DNA of 64,000 nucleotides from Verrucomicrobiota bacterium (GTDB taxonomy: Bacteria; Verrucomicrobiota; Verrucomicrobiia; Verrucomicrobiales; Verrucomicrobiaceae), in the NCBI GenBank assembly GCA_026397715.1, contig JAPLUN010000420.1, positions 44,533 through 108,532 on the forward strand. Direction: 5' to 3'. The translations under genes were made by a program, and so were the position numbers. This document shows, piece by piece, positions 54,120-62,602 of this stretch. How positions within the stretch are numbered: position 1 is the first letter of the stretch; the number at the start of each line of letters is the position of its first letter. The notes under the pieces are model-generated. The model was not told the DNA's origin, did no database searches, and saw only the letters and a list, made by a program, of their open reading frames with translations.

Positions 54120-54674
54120 TTACGAAGCGGGTTCGGCTTTTGGATCATGTCGATGGGAGCGCCAGAGCTTCTTCTCGATGATTCTGAAATTGGGCTGCGG
54201 ACGAATGATCTTTAAATAAGCGCCCAGGTGGCGAAGCTCGACATCGGACTTGTCGCCCTCAAAAGGGGGAATCCAAATGTGGTTTCCGTAGGCCCGCTCC
54301 AGCTTCTCAGGACTGTCATCCACCATGAGCGTTTGCTCCAGGGAGATTCCGAGCCGTCTCACCTTGCGAAGGTCTTTGATGTTGTAGGGCTCGTAAGTCT
54401 CAAGATTGGTCCGCTGCGTGCAGCGCTCGGCAGTCCAGAAGAACTGCAGCGGACGGTCTCCGAAGACCTGCCGAACGACAGCGTCCGCATATTCTCGCCC
54501 CGAAGATGTCCAGACTGCCACATCAAACGCCTCGAAGCAGTAGGCAATGAACTCGTCCAAGAATGGACGTCGATACACGACAAAAGGCCCAACCACGAAA
54601 TCTGGCTCATGATCGAGTGGCTGCCTCGTGGCATGCACCAGCGTTTCATCAAGATCTAGAATAAGAGTAGGCAC
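54120..54674 (-). CDS. NIF/FCP1-like HAD phosphatase
   Basis: 184 residues. The N-terminus has ILDLDETLVHATRQP with the DXDXT HAD nucleophile motif (DLDET), then VVYRRPFLDEFI, VAVWTSSGREYADAVV, DLRKVRRLGISLEQTLMVDDSPEKL. This matches the NLI-interacting/FCP1-homology phosphatases. Protein phosphatase activity is the family expectation; substrate unknown. Confidence 0.85.
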   Translation of the reverse strand: MPTLILDLDETLVHATRQPLDHEPDFVVGPFVVYRRPFLDEFIAYCFEAFDVAVWTSSGREYADAVVRQVFGDRPLQFFWTAERCTQRTNLETYEPYNIKDLRKVRRLGISLEQTLMVDDSPEKLERAYGNHIWIPPFEGDKSDVELRHLGAYLKIIRPQPNFRIIEKKLWRSHRHDPKAEPAS

Positions 54675-54733
54675 TTTGTTCTTCAGTGGATGTCTAGGGG
54701 TGCGGATGCATGCAGCCTCCCGGCAGAAACAAA

Positions 54734-55108
54734 TCAGGAAGATGGGGAAATCGGCAAATGACGAAGGCGTACGCGATGACCTGAGATCGTGAGCAGCGCG
54801 CCTGTGGCGAGCGCTGTCTCTGCGAGTGCGATGGCCGCGCAGACGTGGTCGCGGGCAGCAGGATCAAATTCATTGTCCATGCGCAGAAGAATGACGCTGG
54901 GGCCGCTCTGCTGCGTGGTGTAGAGAAGTTGGGAAAAATCCAGATCCTGGGTGAGCACCACCTGCTGGTGCTCCCGTGCCCAGTTCATGAGTACTGTATC
55001 CGGGGCATTGCCCGGCCCGAGCGTGCTCCAGTGACAGGCCTCCCAGCCATGGGAAACGAGCAGAGGCACCCAGTCAGGACTCAGATTCATGTCCACCAGC
55101 AGCTTCAT
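54734..55108 (-). CDS. DUF5615 PIN-like toxin
   Basis: 124 residues. KLLVDMNLSPDWVPLL, VVLTQDLDFSQLL and VILLRMDNEFDPAARD match DUF5615 (PIN-like, Mut7-C type) and hold the acidic residues expected of a nuclease. It is coupled to the DUF433 gene by a 4-base overlap. Confidence 0.8.
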   Translation of the reverse strand: MKLLVDMNLSPDWVPLLVSHGWEACHWSTLGPGNAPDTVLMNWAREHQQVVLTQDLDFSQLLYTTQQSGPSVILLRMDNEFDPAARDHVCAAIALAETALATGALLTISGHRVRLRHLPISPSS

Positions 55109-55332
55109 GCAGCGGCCATGGCAAGCTCTTCATCATCCACGCGCAAAGCGGCATACCTCAGGCAGGCGTCAATGTCCGCCGCCTCAAGATAGGGATAGGC
55201 CGCGAGGATCTGCTCGGGCGTGCGGTGATTGGCCAGCTGGCGCAGGATGTTCGCAGCCGTGACACGGAGGCCGCGAATGCAGGGCTTTCCAGACATGACA
55301 GCGGGATCAAGGGTGATGCGGTCCGTGCTCAT
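55105..55332 (-). CDS. DUF433 antitoxin
   Basis: 75 residues, MSTDRITLDPAVMSGKPCIRG, then HRTPEQILAAYPYLEAADIDACLRYAA. This is the DUF433 winged-helix-like family that precedes DUF5615 toxins. The track merged it into a 250-codon frame; the ATG at 55332 gives the right length. Confidence 0.85.
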   Translation of the reverse strand: MSTDRITLDPAVMSGKPCIRGLRVTAANILRQLANHRTPEQILAAYPYLEAADIDACLRYAALRVDDEELAMAAA

Positions 55333-55417
55333 GGCGGTGATATTACTGAACGGACGGCGAGTTTGCAAAGACTGTGGCAGAATTCGCCGTGCCAGGACTT
55401 GTGGCGCGCGCGGCAGC

Positions 55418-55443
55418 CCCCCCGCCCCCGGCGGGGCGGGGGG
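55418..55443. repeat. GC-only hairpin
   Basis: CCCCCCGCCCC pairs with GGGGCGGGGGG (11 bp, 4-base loop CGGC). A very strong stem between the DUF3987-like gene and the DUF433 gene. No T-tract. It may slow or stop transcription into the toxin-antitoxin genes. Confidence 0.7.
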
Positions 55444-55483
55444 AAACTTCCGCAACTTCAACATCTTCTGCGGGGGGGTATAC
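55442..55483 (-). repeat. ~42-bp repeat, outside copy (inverted)
   Basis: On the minus strand reads GTATACCCCCCCGCAG then GAAGATGTTGAAGTTGCGG, with 4 mismatches in 42 to the copy at 56743 in the DUF3987-like gene. The orientation is reversed relative to the copies in that gene. Confidence 0.8.
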
Positions 55484-55490
55484 CTGCACG

Positions 55491-57059
55491 TCAGTCCCAC
55501 TGGAAGGTGTAGGTGATGCATTTGCCCACCTTGGAGCGGATGCGGCAGTGGCCCTTCTCGGTGAGCTGGGGGAGGATCTCGCCGTAGAGGCGGGAGACGG
55601 TGAGGGCGCCCTGGCGGCCTGGATTGGCGGCAAAGCGGCGGGTCAGCTCCGTGCGGGTGTAGTCCGCGCTGCGCTGGCCGGGGTGGTCTCCGCTGATTTG
55701 GGACATCAGCCACTCCCCGGTGTCCTCCACCAGGACACGCCGGCTCTGGGCCTCCAGCTCCATGAGGGCGTCCAGACAGGCGTCCTGGTGCTGTTCGGCC
55801 AGGGCAAGGACATCCTGGGTGATGGTGTAGGGGTCTGCGATGCTGCCCCTGGCCCACCGGCAGGCCTGGAAGATGACGGCCAGCTTGAGACAGCGGGCGG
55901 GGCTTTCATTGAGGCTGGAAAGCAGGCTCTCCTCGCCACTGGTGTATCCTGGTATTCGCTTGCAGCGCTCGCGGTTGCGCTTCTGCAGGCTGATCCAGTA
56001 CTCCCGTGCCTCCTGGGTGAAGCTGTTCGCCCCCACCACGCCTTGAAGGTCGGACAGCTTGCGAAACTGCTCTGCCAGTTCGTCGAGTGCGGCACCTTCC
56101 AGGCTGCGCGGCCACCAGATCTCCCGTGCCTGCTGGCTGGCCAGGTAGAAGCCAAAGCGGCGGCGCAGCCCGCTGCCCGCCTCCAGATTGTCCAGCCGTG
56201 CCACCCCAAAGGTGGCTCCGATGCAGAGGCTCAGCGTGGCCTGCGGGATGTGGCGCTCTGAGCTGCCGCCTTCGTGCAGCTTGCGCTCCCGCAGGTAGTT
56301 CTGGGTCCAGGGTGCACCATCGTAGAGCTTCAGGTACCTGGCAGACACCTCCTTGCCGTGGGCGCTGGTCTCCCAGGTGCGCAGCAGGGTGTTGCCCTCA
56401 TCCTCAAACTGCATGCGGTGGGGCTGCTGCTCAAAGCTGTCAAACAGCGCGGAGTCGCTCGCATTGCCATACAGCAGATCACTGCTCATGAGGATCTTCT
56501 GGGCGATCTTTTCCGCCGGCTTGAACGTGGTGCTCTTGCGCAGCCCGGCGGGCGTGGCGATGAAGTTGTACATGGTCAGCGGCTTGCTGCCGCCAAAGTC
56601 CAGCGTGACAGCGGGCGTCAGCAGTCTGCCGCACAGGGAGAGGATGGGTGCCAAGATGAGGCCGTCCGGCAGCTCCGAGACCTTTCGCACGAAGTCGCGG
56701 TAGTCTGCCAGGATGGAATCCTCCGGGATGGGGTGCTCGCGTGTACACCCCCCAGCAGAAGATGTGGAAGTTGCGGAAGTTTCTCCACTGGCAGCCGCTG
56801 CGTGCGTATACCCCCCCGAGGTATTTGGGGAAGTTGGGGAGGTTTCTCCGCTCGTGGGTCCTGTCAGGGTAGACCCTCCCGAGGAAACTGTGGAAGTCTC
56901 TTCGTCGTCGGACGCGGGTGAGGACGCCTGGGGCGCAGGCGCAGGGCCAGTCTCAGGCGGCTGAGGCTGGCCGGATGGCGGGCGCTGAAGCCGGAGCTTC
57001 CACGCCGCGCGTTCTGCAAGCTCTTCTTCAGTAGGAATGAAAGGTGTGATCGTGGGCAT
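55491..57059 (-). CDS. DUF3987-like protein with N-terminal repeats
   Basis: 522 residues. The first 110 are low-complexity Ser/Thr/Pro/Gly with 21-residue repeats (GGYTHAAAASGETSATSTSSA). Then comes a domain with YNFIATPAGLRKSTTFKPAEKIA (P-loop-like), MQFEDEGNTLLRTWE (acidic Walker B-like) and later helices, as in the DUF3987 family found in plasmids, phages and integrative elements. It ends with a winged-helix-like RTELTRRFAANPGRQGAL. It may be a primase/helicase-related protein. The gene just upstream (leftward) starts 23 bases before its start. Confidence 0.55.
   Translation of the reverse strand: MPTITPFIPTEEELAERAAWKLRLQRPPSGQPQPPETGPAPAPQASSPASDDEETSTVSSGGSTLTGPTSGETSPTSPNTSGGYTHAAAASGETSATSTSSAGGCTREHPIPEDSILADYRDFVRKVSELPDGLILAPILSLCGRLLTPAVTLDFGGSKPLTMYNFIATPAGLRKSTTFKPAEKIAQKILMSSDLLYGNASDSALFDSFEQQPHRMQFEDEGNTLLRTWETSAHGKEVSARYLKLYDGAPWTQNYLRERKLHEGGSSERHIPQATLSLCIGATFGVARLDNLEAGSGLRRRFGFYLASQQAREIWWPRSLEGAALDELAEQFRKLSDLQGVVGANSFTQEAREYWISLQKRNRERCKRIPGYTSGEESLLSSLNESPARCLKLAVIFQACRWARGSIADPYTITQDVLALAEQHQDACLDALMELEAQSRRVLVEDTGEWLMSQISGDHPGQRSADYTRTELTRRFAANPGRQGALTVSRLYGEILPQLTEKGHCRIRSKVGKCITYTFQWD
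56743..56904 (+). repeat. 63-bp tandem repeat, three decayed copies
   Basis: Copies start at 56743, 56806 and 56869, exactly 63 bases apart. The core of each (about 36-44 bases) reads GTAYACCCCCC, then GAAG..GTTTC on the plus strand. In the leftward gene the repeat encodes a 21-residue unit. A related copy lies outside the gene at 55442-55483 in the opposite orientation. Confidence 0.85.
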
Positions 57060-57082
57060 AAAAATAGAAAGGGGTGAAGGGT

Positions 57083-57454
57083 TCAGCGTTTGCGGCGGGC
57101 CTGGGTGAGGGAGCGCGGCGCGGGTGGCGGCCGGTTGCGGATCTCCTCCATCCGCTGGTCCACCTCTTCCGGCGTGAGCATCTCCACTTCTGGAAGGGTG
57201 CCGGGCGGGGCTTTGGCCGCACGCGCCAGCGCCTCCTCCACCGTCTGCGCCACGGGTGCCCCGGCATACGGGTCATAGTGGTGCCGCCACACCGGCCGGC
57301 GGCGGCTGGGCTTGGTGAGCACCAAACTGGCCAGTTGATCGGAGGTGAGGACAAACTGGCTGAGTGGCGGGCGGGGCGTTTTGCTGGGAGGTGTGTTCAT
57401 CGTGGTGTCTTGTGGTTCTGGGTTTCTGGTTGGTTGTTCCTGGTTCTTAGACAT
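57083..57454 (-). CDS. Hypothetical protein, Pro/Arg-rich
   Basis: About 123 residues from MSKNQEQPTRN; an earlier ATG at 57475 and a later one at 57400 are possible. Contains VLTSDQLASLVLTKPSRRRPVWRHHYD and EEALARAAKAPPGTLPEVEMLTPEEVDQRMEEI. No domain recognised. The DUF3987-like gene starts 23 bases after its stop, so both are probably co-transcribed. Confidence 0.55.
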   Translation of the reverse strand: MSKNQEQPTRNPEPQDTTMNTPPSKTPRPPLSQFVLTSDQLASLVLTKPSRRRPVWRHHYDPYAGAPVAQTVEEALARAAKAPPGTLPEVEMLTPEEVDQRMEEIRNRPPPAPRSLTQARRKR

Positions 57455-57475
57455 CGGTATGATGTGGTTTAACAT

Positions 57476-57788
57476 GGTAGTATGCGGGCGCGCCGGGGCA
57501 TGGAAATGCCGGAAAGGCGCGGAGACCGCGTGCGGGGGTGCGTGGTGGGCCGGAAGCCGCCTGCGGCTTCAGCGTCTTGCGCGGGTTGCGATGCCGGAGT
57601 TCTTCACTGCCGCTTCGCTGTCATCTCTGCTGCAGGCCGCGTTCTTCACGCCGGCCCTTCGTCAGGAATGGAAACAGACTTGGGCCCGTTTTTCAAATGT
57701 CAACGAAGATTGCTGAGAAATAACGCATATCATCGCAGAAAGCGTTGAATCATGGTAGCTAATGCCAGACTCAGTCGCAGGCGTCGCG
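57476..57788. other. Intergenic gap
   Basis: About 313 bases. No gene I trust, although the track lists frames. A hairpin (GAAGCCGC / GCGGCTTC, 57553-57570) lies in the middle. The promoter for the leftward hypothetical/DUF3987 pair should be at the left side. Confidence 0.55.
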
Positions 57789-58235
57789 TCAGCTCCAGTA
57801 GGTGCGTATCACCACGGTGCCTCGGATGGGATGATGAATCAGCTCGGCAAACGCCGCTCCGCCTCCCGTTCGAATCTCATAAGTCACGGTCCCGTCCTCG
57901 GACTTTTCCTGCGTGGTCTTGGGATCGGAAATGCCGGGACAACTGCGCACCCAGTCGCTGATGGCTTTCGGTTCACCGAAAAAAGAGACGCGAAACTGCC
58001 GCGTGAACATGTTCCCCTTGGTCGTGATGGAGAAGCTTTCAGCGTCCTTGGGAAAGTCACGCACTCGCGCCCATTCAATGACCGCCTCCCGCGCGCTCCT
58101 CTCGGTGAAATGGGGATACCCCGGCGGCCCGAAGGTGATGTCGAGTCCGTAGATCAGGGCCACCAATGAAACGAGGGTGAGGGCCATGCCCACAGCCACG
58201 CCGCCGATGAATGAGCGTTTTCTTCCGTGTGCCAT
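57789..58235 (-). CDS. Hypothetical membrane-anchored protein
   Basis: 148 residues. One helix near the N-terminus (GGVAVGMALTLVSLVALIYGL), then a soluble domain with FSITTKGNMFTRQFRVSFFGEPKAISDWVRSCPGI. Family not recognised. Confidence 0.6.
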   Translation of the reverse strand: MAHGRKRSFIGGVAVGMALTLVSLVALIYGLDITFGPPGYPHFTERSAREAVIEWARVRDFPKDAESFSITTKGNMFTRQFRVSFFGEPKAISDWVRSCPGISDPKTTQEKSEDGTVTYEIRTGGGAAFAELIHHPIRGTVVIRTYWS

Positions 58236-58281
58236 AGGAGTCGATGTTTGGTCAGGCGTGTGACTTCAAGCCAGGGGCATG

Positions 58282-58662
58282 CTAAGGGGCCGACGCATCG
58301 GACTTCACATCCTCGGCAGGTGCATAGTAGAAAGCAATGGCTCGCACCTTGCGTGCGGTAGCATAACAGATCGCCGCAACCAGCAGACCCATAATACCAG
58401 CCTCTGGTTTGCCGATATAAAGGGCCGATACAATCACGCCCGCCACGAGCAAGGGCTTCAAAGCCCAGCCCTTCCAGCCGGTGAGGAGAGCAGGAATCAC
58501 CGGGGCCAGCAACCCTCCGAGTCCCATCGAAAGTACTCTGGCATCCATATCCCCTTCGCCTTGTCTGCCATCAATCCACGAGCGAATCGAGAATACGAAG
58601 GCACATCCCAGCACGAAAGCGCTGGCGAACTGCAGGCCGAATGATTTCCAAGACCATTTCAT
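58282..58662 (-). CDS. Hypothetical membrane protein
   Basis: 126 residues from MKWSWKSFGLQFASAFVLG (track start 24 codons earlier). Four hydrophobic segments: FASAFVLGCAFVFSI, GGLLAPVIPALL, LLVAGVIVSALYI, IMGLLVAAICYA. Acidic tail. No family recognised. Confidence 0.6.
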   Translation of the reverse strand: MKWSWKSFGLQFASAFVLGCAFVFSIRSWIDGRQGEGDMDARVLSMGLGGLLAPVIPALLTGWKGWALKPLLVAGVIVSALYIGKPEAGIMGLLVAAICYATARKVRAIAFYYAPAEDVKSDASAP

Positions 58663-58730
58663 GGGATTTGTCGTTGAGCCGAAGGTGGCAAGTACGGGGT
58701 CGCGAACACGATGCCGAATGATGGAGGGTC

Positions 58731-59117
58731 TCACGATGACCTGGAGCGGGAACCCGCATCCGCCGGTGCTGTCCTGCCAAAACGGCGCTCAAGCCATTTC
58801 GTCACCGAGGACACGGGTGCAAACATCACCAGCACCACCATGCCCCAGGAGCGATAGCTTGGCGGCAGATGAGGGAAGGCCACGGTGAACACGAACGTGA
58901 TGCAGGAAAGGACCATCAAAAAGCCCAGCACCTTCCACCACGCAAAAGGACCACCGTCAGACAGCCGGTTGAAGAGAAGAGCCGCCGGCAGAAGACAGAA
59001 TCCCTGAAGATAGATCGGCACCCCAACGGCGCTGCCAAGGGTAAAACCAAGGATAACCGCCACCGTCACTAAAAGCGTGTTTCGCATAATCAAAGCGGTC
59101 TCGCGAAGAATTTTCAT
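58731..59117 (-). CDS. Hypothetical membrane protein
   Basis: 128 residues from MKILRETALIMRN; ATG at 59084 (MRNTLLV) is the alternative. Four helices, among them LLVTVAVILGFTLGSAVGVPIYL and VLGFLMVLSCITFVFTVAF. Ends with an Arg/Ser-rich tail. Unrecognised. Confidence 0.55.
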   Translation of the reverse strand: MKILRETALIMRNTLLVTVAVILGFTLGSAVGVPIYLQGFCLLPAALLFNRLSDGGPFAWWKVLGFLMVLSCITFVFTVAFPHLPPSYRSWGMVVLVMFAPVSSVTKWLERRFGRTAPADAGSRSRSS

Positions 59118-59213
59118 GGCTGTGTGTGAGGCTGGGAGCGTGAAGTGTCCTCAGTCTTTTGGTATCGTTTTATCTTCCTGTGCCCTGTGCGAGCAACATA
59201 AAAATGAATGCGA

Positions 59214-59441
59214 TCAAACTCGGGGCCTTGCCCTGACCCTCGGTTCCAGCTCCCACACCAGCGCGCGGCCGGTGCCCTTGCGCCGCACCAGCCCGATCTC
59301 CTCTTCCAGCCTGCGCGTCCACTCCGGACAAGCACGCTCATAGGGCAGCGCGAGCGTCTCCCGCAGCTCCACCCACGTCGCTCCCTGGCGTTTGCGTTTC
59401 AGGTGCTGCTGGATGGCGGCTTTGAACTCGGTGTAGTGCAT
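59214..59441 (-). CDS. Small winged-helix-like protein
   Basis: 75 residues: MHYTEFKAAIQQHLKRKRQGATWVELRETLALPYERACPEWTRRLEEEIGL in shortened form, then RRKGTGRALVWEL. The helix-turn-helix-wing pattern suggests DNA binding. Not assigned to a family. The 240-base gap to the next gene holds nothing recognisable. Confidence 0.55.
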   Translation of the reverse strand: MHYTEFKAAIQQHLKRKRQGATWVELRETLALPYERACPEWTRRLEEEIGLVRRKGTGRALVWELEPRVRARPRV

Positions 59442-59682
59442 GGCGGAGTCTTGACGCTAGAAACTCAGCGACTGCACCCAGCGGCGCAAGCGGGACTTCA
59501 CCTGCATGGCAGCGCCATCCACTCAGCCCGGCTGCTATCCCTCTCTCGGTCCCGGCCACTTGCGCTTCGGGCTGAAGGGCTCCTTCTTGGGTGATTGCTG
59601 CCGAGAGTGGAGCTTCGGTAGTGCCGCGCATTGAAGCAACGGATGGCAGACCACGCTCCGAAGGCGCTGGGTGCTCACTCCG

Positions 59683-60195
59683 TCACGGTTGTGCGAGGTC
59701 GCTCCAGGTGGGATCCGGGTCCCCGTGGGACGCTGGGTCGATTTTTGCACGCAGAACCGTGATGAGAGAGGAAATGACATTGGAGCGGGTGCCGCGGGCG
59801 TACAGCTGCGCAGCGGTGCCACGCTCGAAATAAATGCCCACGGCAAACGGCGCAGACGGAACATCGTAACTAGGAACGCGCGTTTCTATCTCGGTGACCG
59901 AATGTGGCGCGAGGGTCTGCCACCCGGGGCCGGTGCCGCACCAGCCCAGGCTGCGATACTTCCAGCCCGCAGGCTCCTGAATTTTGTAGCTGTAATGCGG
60001 AGCGGACAGCCCTTCGCCATAGAAGGAAAAGGAAGTGTCGGTGTCATTGACGATCTGGAAGCTCGCCAACCGCCCGTGCTTCCCCTCATGAAATCCCACG
60101 AAGCGTATCGACGGGCCGCGCTGCCAGGCGAACCAGACAAGGGTTCCCCCCAGAAGAATCACGATGAGAGCGAGAATGATGAGTCTGGGCTTCAT
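59683..60195 (-). CDS. Hypothetical membrane-anchored protein
   Basis: 170 residues from MKPRLIILALIVILLGGTLVWF (track start 21 codons earlier). A single anchor helix, then a soluble beta-rich domain with RLASFQIVNDTDTSFSFYGEG and APHSVTEIETRVPS. Unrecognised. Confidence 0.55.
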   Translation of the reverse strand: MKPRLIILALIVILLGGTLVWFAWQRGPSIRFVGFHEGKHGRLASFQIVNDTDTSFSFYGEGLSAPHYSYKIQEPAGWKYRSLGWCGTGPGWQTLAPHSVTEIETRVPSYDVPSAPFAVGIYFERGTAAQLYARGTRSNVISSLITVLRAKIDPASHGDPDPTWSDLAQP

Positions 60196-60315
60196 AGAGA
60201 ACGTCTCGACACCTGCCGCCTCAAACTTCACCACCACGCCGGGAGGCGCAAGGTGCACATGGAAATCCGTGGGCGCACCCGTGGGTTTGGGAGTTGTGCC
60301 AGCCCAGCCGGGAAC

Positions 60316-60579
60316 TTATTCAGCCTTCGTACCTTTGTCTGGCCCTGCTCTCAATTTTCGCACCAGCGCCACCACTCCAAAACCAAGCAAAACCCAGACG
60401 AGCGAGGACACTCCCACCGGGACATGAGGCAGGCTTGCTCCATCCAGCACAAAGGCGGTCGCCATCCAGGCGAGAATGAACAAAGCCGCCGGATGGGTCT
60501 GGTTCCCCAGAAAACGACGGCCATAAATGGCAAACAAGAAGGGGGCAACCCCCGCGATGGATAACAGTAACCAGGTCAT
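60316..60579 (-). CDS. Hypothetical small membrane protein
   Basis: 87 residues with three hydrophobic helices (WLLLSIAGVAPFLFAIYG, LFILAWMATAFVLDG, LVWVLLGFGVVALV). Unrecognised. Confidence 0.55.
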   Translation of the reverse strand: MTWLLLSIAGVAPFLFAIYGRRFLGNQTHPAALFILAWMATAFVLDGASLPHVPVGVSSLVWVLLGFGVVALVRKLRAGPDKGTKAE

Positions 60580-60643
60580 TGGAAAAACCTAGGTAGATTC
60601 AGCAGTGGAATCAAGCCCAATCGCGCTGGAGCCATGTCACCAG

Positions 60644-60940
60644 CTAAGCCACCGGCACGCCATCAATCGCATAGAACTGCGCCACCGCAGCGCCTTCGCG
60701 CAAAGTCCTCGCGCATTGATACTCCTCCGAATGGAAGAACTGCTTGGCGGCAGCGAAGGTGGGGAATTCGAGAATGACCACGCGCTCGGTCACTTCGGGG
60801 CCTTCGAGCGTCATGGACTCACCTCCACGCGCAATGAAACGCCCGCCGTATTGCGCGATGATGCCTGGAGTCTGCTTCATGTACTCCGCGTAGCGGGGCC
60901 AGTCCGTCACTTGTACGCGTCCGATGATGTAGGCTGCCAT
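60644..60940 (-). CDS. DUF1330 protein
   Basis: 98 residues from MAAYIIGRVQVTDWPRYAEY; the track merged an upstream 48 codons. GGESMTLEGPEVTERVVILEFPTFAAAKQFFHSEEYQ is the DUF1330 (ferredoxin-like fold) pattern. Function unknown. Confidence 0.88.
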   Translation of the reverse strand: MAAYIIGRVQVTDWPRYAEYMKQTPGIIAQYGGRFIARGGESMTLEGPEVTERVVILEFPTFAAAKQFFHSEEYQCARTLREGAAVAQFYAIDGVPVA

Positions 60941-61017
60941 GGTTTCAGTGAGGTTGGGGTGTTGGTACACAGCGATGCTAGGCGAAAAGGCGCTGAGCGC
61001 GCAAGGCTGAAAAGCCG

Positions 61018-61338
61018 TCATTCCATCATGTCTCCTGGCATCGACTGCATCATCTCCGGGAGCATCCTCATGCCCGTGTGCCATTTCTTCAAATCCACCT
61101 TCTGCGTTGTGCCGTCTTGTTTCAGGATGAGGTCGATCTGATTGTCGTCGGCGTTTTCCCCGAGCTCAAACAACTCCTCAGGTGTCATCGGCTTCCCACG
61201 GTAGGTGATCGTATCCTGCCCGGAGCTGGCGTCGTGATCCAGGACAACCACCTTCTTGTGCACACAGGAAGTGGTGAAGAGAAGCAGGGCTGCAAGCAGG
61301 TGCCGAAAGATGACGGCTTTGGACTCGACGTAGTGCAT
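61018..61338 (-). CDS. Hypothetical small lipoprotein
   Basis: About 106 residues from MHYVESKAVIFRHL. A hydrophobic stretch ends in TTSC, a lipobox-like end, then VVVLDHDASSGQDTITYRGKPMTPEELFELGENADDNQIDLILK. Unrecognised. Confidence 0.55.
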   Translation of the reverse strand: MHYVESKAVIFRHLLAALLLFTTSCVHKKVVVLDHDASSGQDTITYRGKPMTPEELFELGENADDNQIDLILKQDGTTQKVDLKKWHTGMRMLPEMMQSMPGDMME

Positions 61339-61386
61339 GAACGAAAAACGATGCTCCGCCAAGGCTTGCCAGGTGCAAGGGGGACT

Positions 61387-61851
61387 TCAATCTGCGGTCT
61401 CTGCACGCAACTGACTGCGGATCTCCATGAGCAGCCGGCCCAGCATGTTTTTGCCTGATCCATCGCCGCCGTCGCCCCAGTAGTCGTCATTGGGCGTGCT
61501 TTCGATCAGCCTGCGGCTTCCAGTGGAAAGGAGCAGCTCTTTCAGCTCGGCATGCTGCGTGAACTTGGCCACGAGAGCCTGGCGCATGACGGCGATCTTC
61601 ACGGCCTCCCAATCCTTGCGCAGAGGAACCTTTCGATCCCGCCCAAGGCGTGCAGCCATCATTGGCGAGCCCGCCTTGCGGATTTTCTCGGCCTGGCTCT
61701 CATCCTGAAACTTCTGCGCCTGAAAGTAGTGCTCTGAAGTGGGCCAGGTTTTTTTGCCGATCTTCACCGGAAAAGCGGAGAAGTTTGAAAACTCACCGAA
61801 AGCATCTCCGGTGCTGTAAAACCTGATCGGCTCAGCAGTGGAGGAGTCCAT
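61387..61851 (-). CDS. NADAR-family protein
   Basis: 154 residues. FGEFSNFSAFPVKIGKKTWPTSEHYFQAQKF is the NADAR motif (quoted in part), with KWDGGGDGSG-like DYWGDGGDGSGKNMLGRLLMEI at the end. The family contains ADP-ribose N-glycosidases acting on ADP-ribosylated nucleic acid or riboflavin metabolites. No ADP-ribosyltransferase is nearby. Confidence 0.88.
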   Translation of the reverse strand: MDSSTAEPIRFYSTGDAFGEFSNFSAFPVKIGKKTWPTSEHYFQAQKFQDESQAEKIRKAGSPMMAARLGRDRKVPLRKDWEAVKIAVMRQALVAKFTQHAELKELLLSTGSRRLIESTPNDDYWGDGGDGSGKNMLGRLLMEIRSQLRAETAD

Positions 61852-61908
61852 GAGTTAACATTGAATCATGCTTTCCAGCAGCAGTCAGGCACAACAGTCC
61901 TGCCACCA

Positions 61909-62478
61909 TCACACCAGATCCGCACGCGTGAACGCAGCCACCACCGGATAGCCTTTGGCCTCGATGGCCTCGCGGCCGCCTTCGGAGCGATCCACGAGGA
62001 TCAAAGCGAAGGCGACTTTGCCGCCTTCTTCTTCGATGGCCTCGATGGCCTTCAGCGTGGAGCCGCCGGTGGTGATGACGTCATCGACGACGACGACGGG
62101 CTGGGTGGTGATGAAGTTCCCCTCAATGCGTTTGCCACGGCCATGGCCTTTGGGTTCCTTGCGCACCACGAAGGCCTGCACGGGCGGTGTATCTCCGGCG
62201 ATGCTGGAGCTCATGGCCACGGCGAGCGTGATGGGGTCCGCACCCATGGTGAGGCCACCGAGGGAGCCGATGCTGAGGCCGCGCTTCGCTTCCTCCTCAC
62301 GCAGCAGCGCATGCAGCACACGACCCACGAGCACCGCGCCCCGGGAGTCGAGCGTGGTCACGCGGCAGTCCACGTAAAGATCGCTCTCCTTGCCGGAGGC
62401 GAGGGTGAATTTGCCGGTCTTGATGGACTTGGCTTTGAGAATTTGCAGGAGTTCTTCGCTGTCTTGCTGGAGGGACAT
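61909..62478 (-). CDS. pyrE: Orotate phosphoribosyltransferase
   Basis: 189 residues from MSLQQDSEELLQILKAKS (track start 25 codons earlier). Family motifs: GKFTLASGKESDLYVDCR, VRKEPKGHGRGKRIEG and the PRPP loop VVVVDDVITTGGSTLKA. It joins orotate with PRPP in UMP synthesis. No other pyr gene in the window. Confidence 0.92.
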   Translation of the reverse strand: MSLQQDSEELLQILKAKSIKTGKFTLASGKESDLYVDCRVTTLDSRGAVLVGRVLHALLREEEAKRGLSIGSLGGLTMGADPITLAVAMSSSIAGDTPPVQAFVVRKEPKGHGRGKRIEGNFITTQPVVVVDDVITTGGSTLKAIEAIEEEGGKVAFALILVDRSEGGREAIEAKGYPVVAAFTRADLV

Positions 62479-62602
62479 GAGGCGACTTAGAATTGAGGAC
62501 CGTGGATGACAAGGGGCGACTGAAGGCAGGAACACATTTTTCTGCATGATCACGCCTAATGCAGGTTGACGCTTTCCAAGATATTTCCTTAGCTGGGCCC
62601 TT

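Noticed and set aside
55374-56261. 295-codon rightward open frame across the GC hairpin
   Set aside because: Antisense to the DUF3987-like gene; the apparent coding of the repeat arises from the repeat being present on both strands.
57345-57748. Several small rightward frames in the 57.5 kb gap
   Set aside because: Cys/Arg-rich and overlapping each other in different frames; none has a ribosome site or a recognisable motif.
57868-57890. GTTCGAATC sequence that looks like a tRNA T-loop
   Set aside because: No matching acceptor, D or anticodon stems around it, and it lies inside the gene at 57789-58235.
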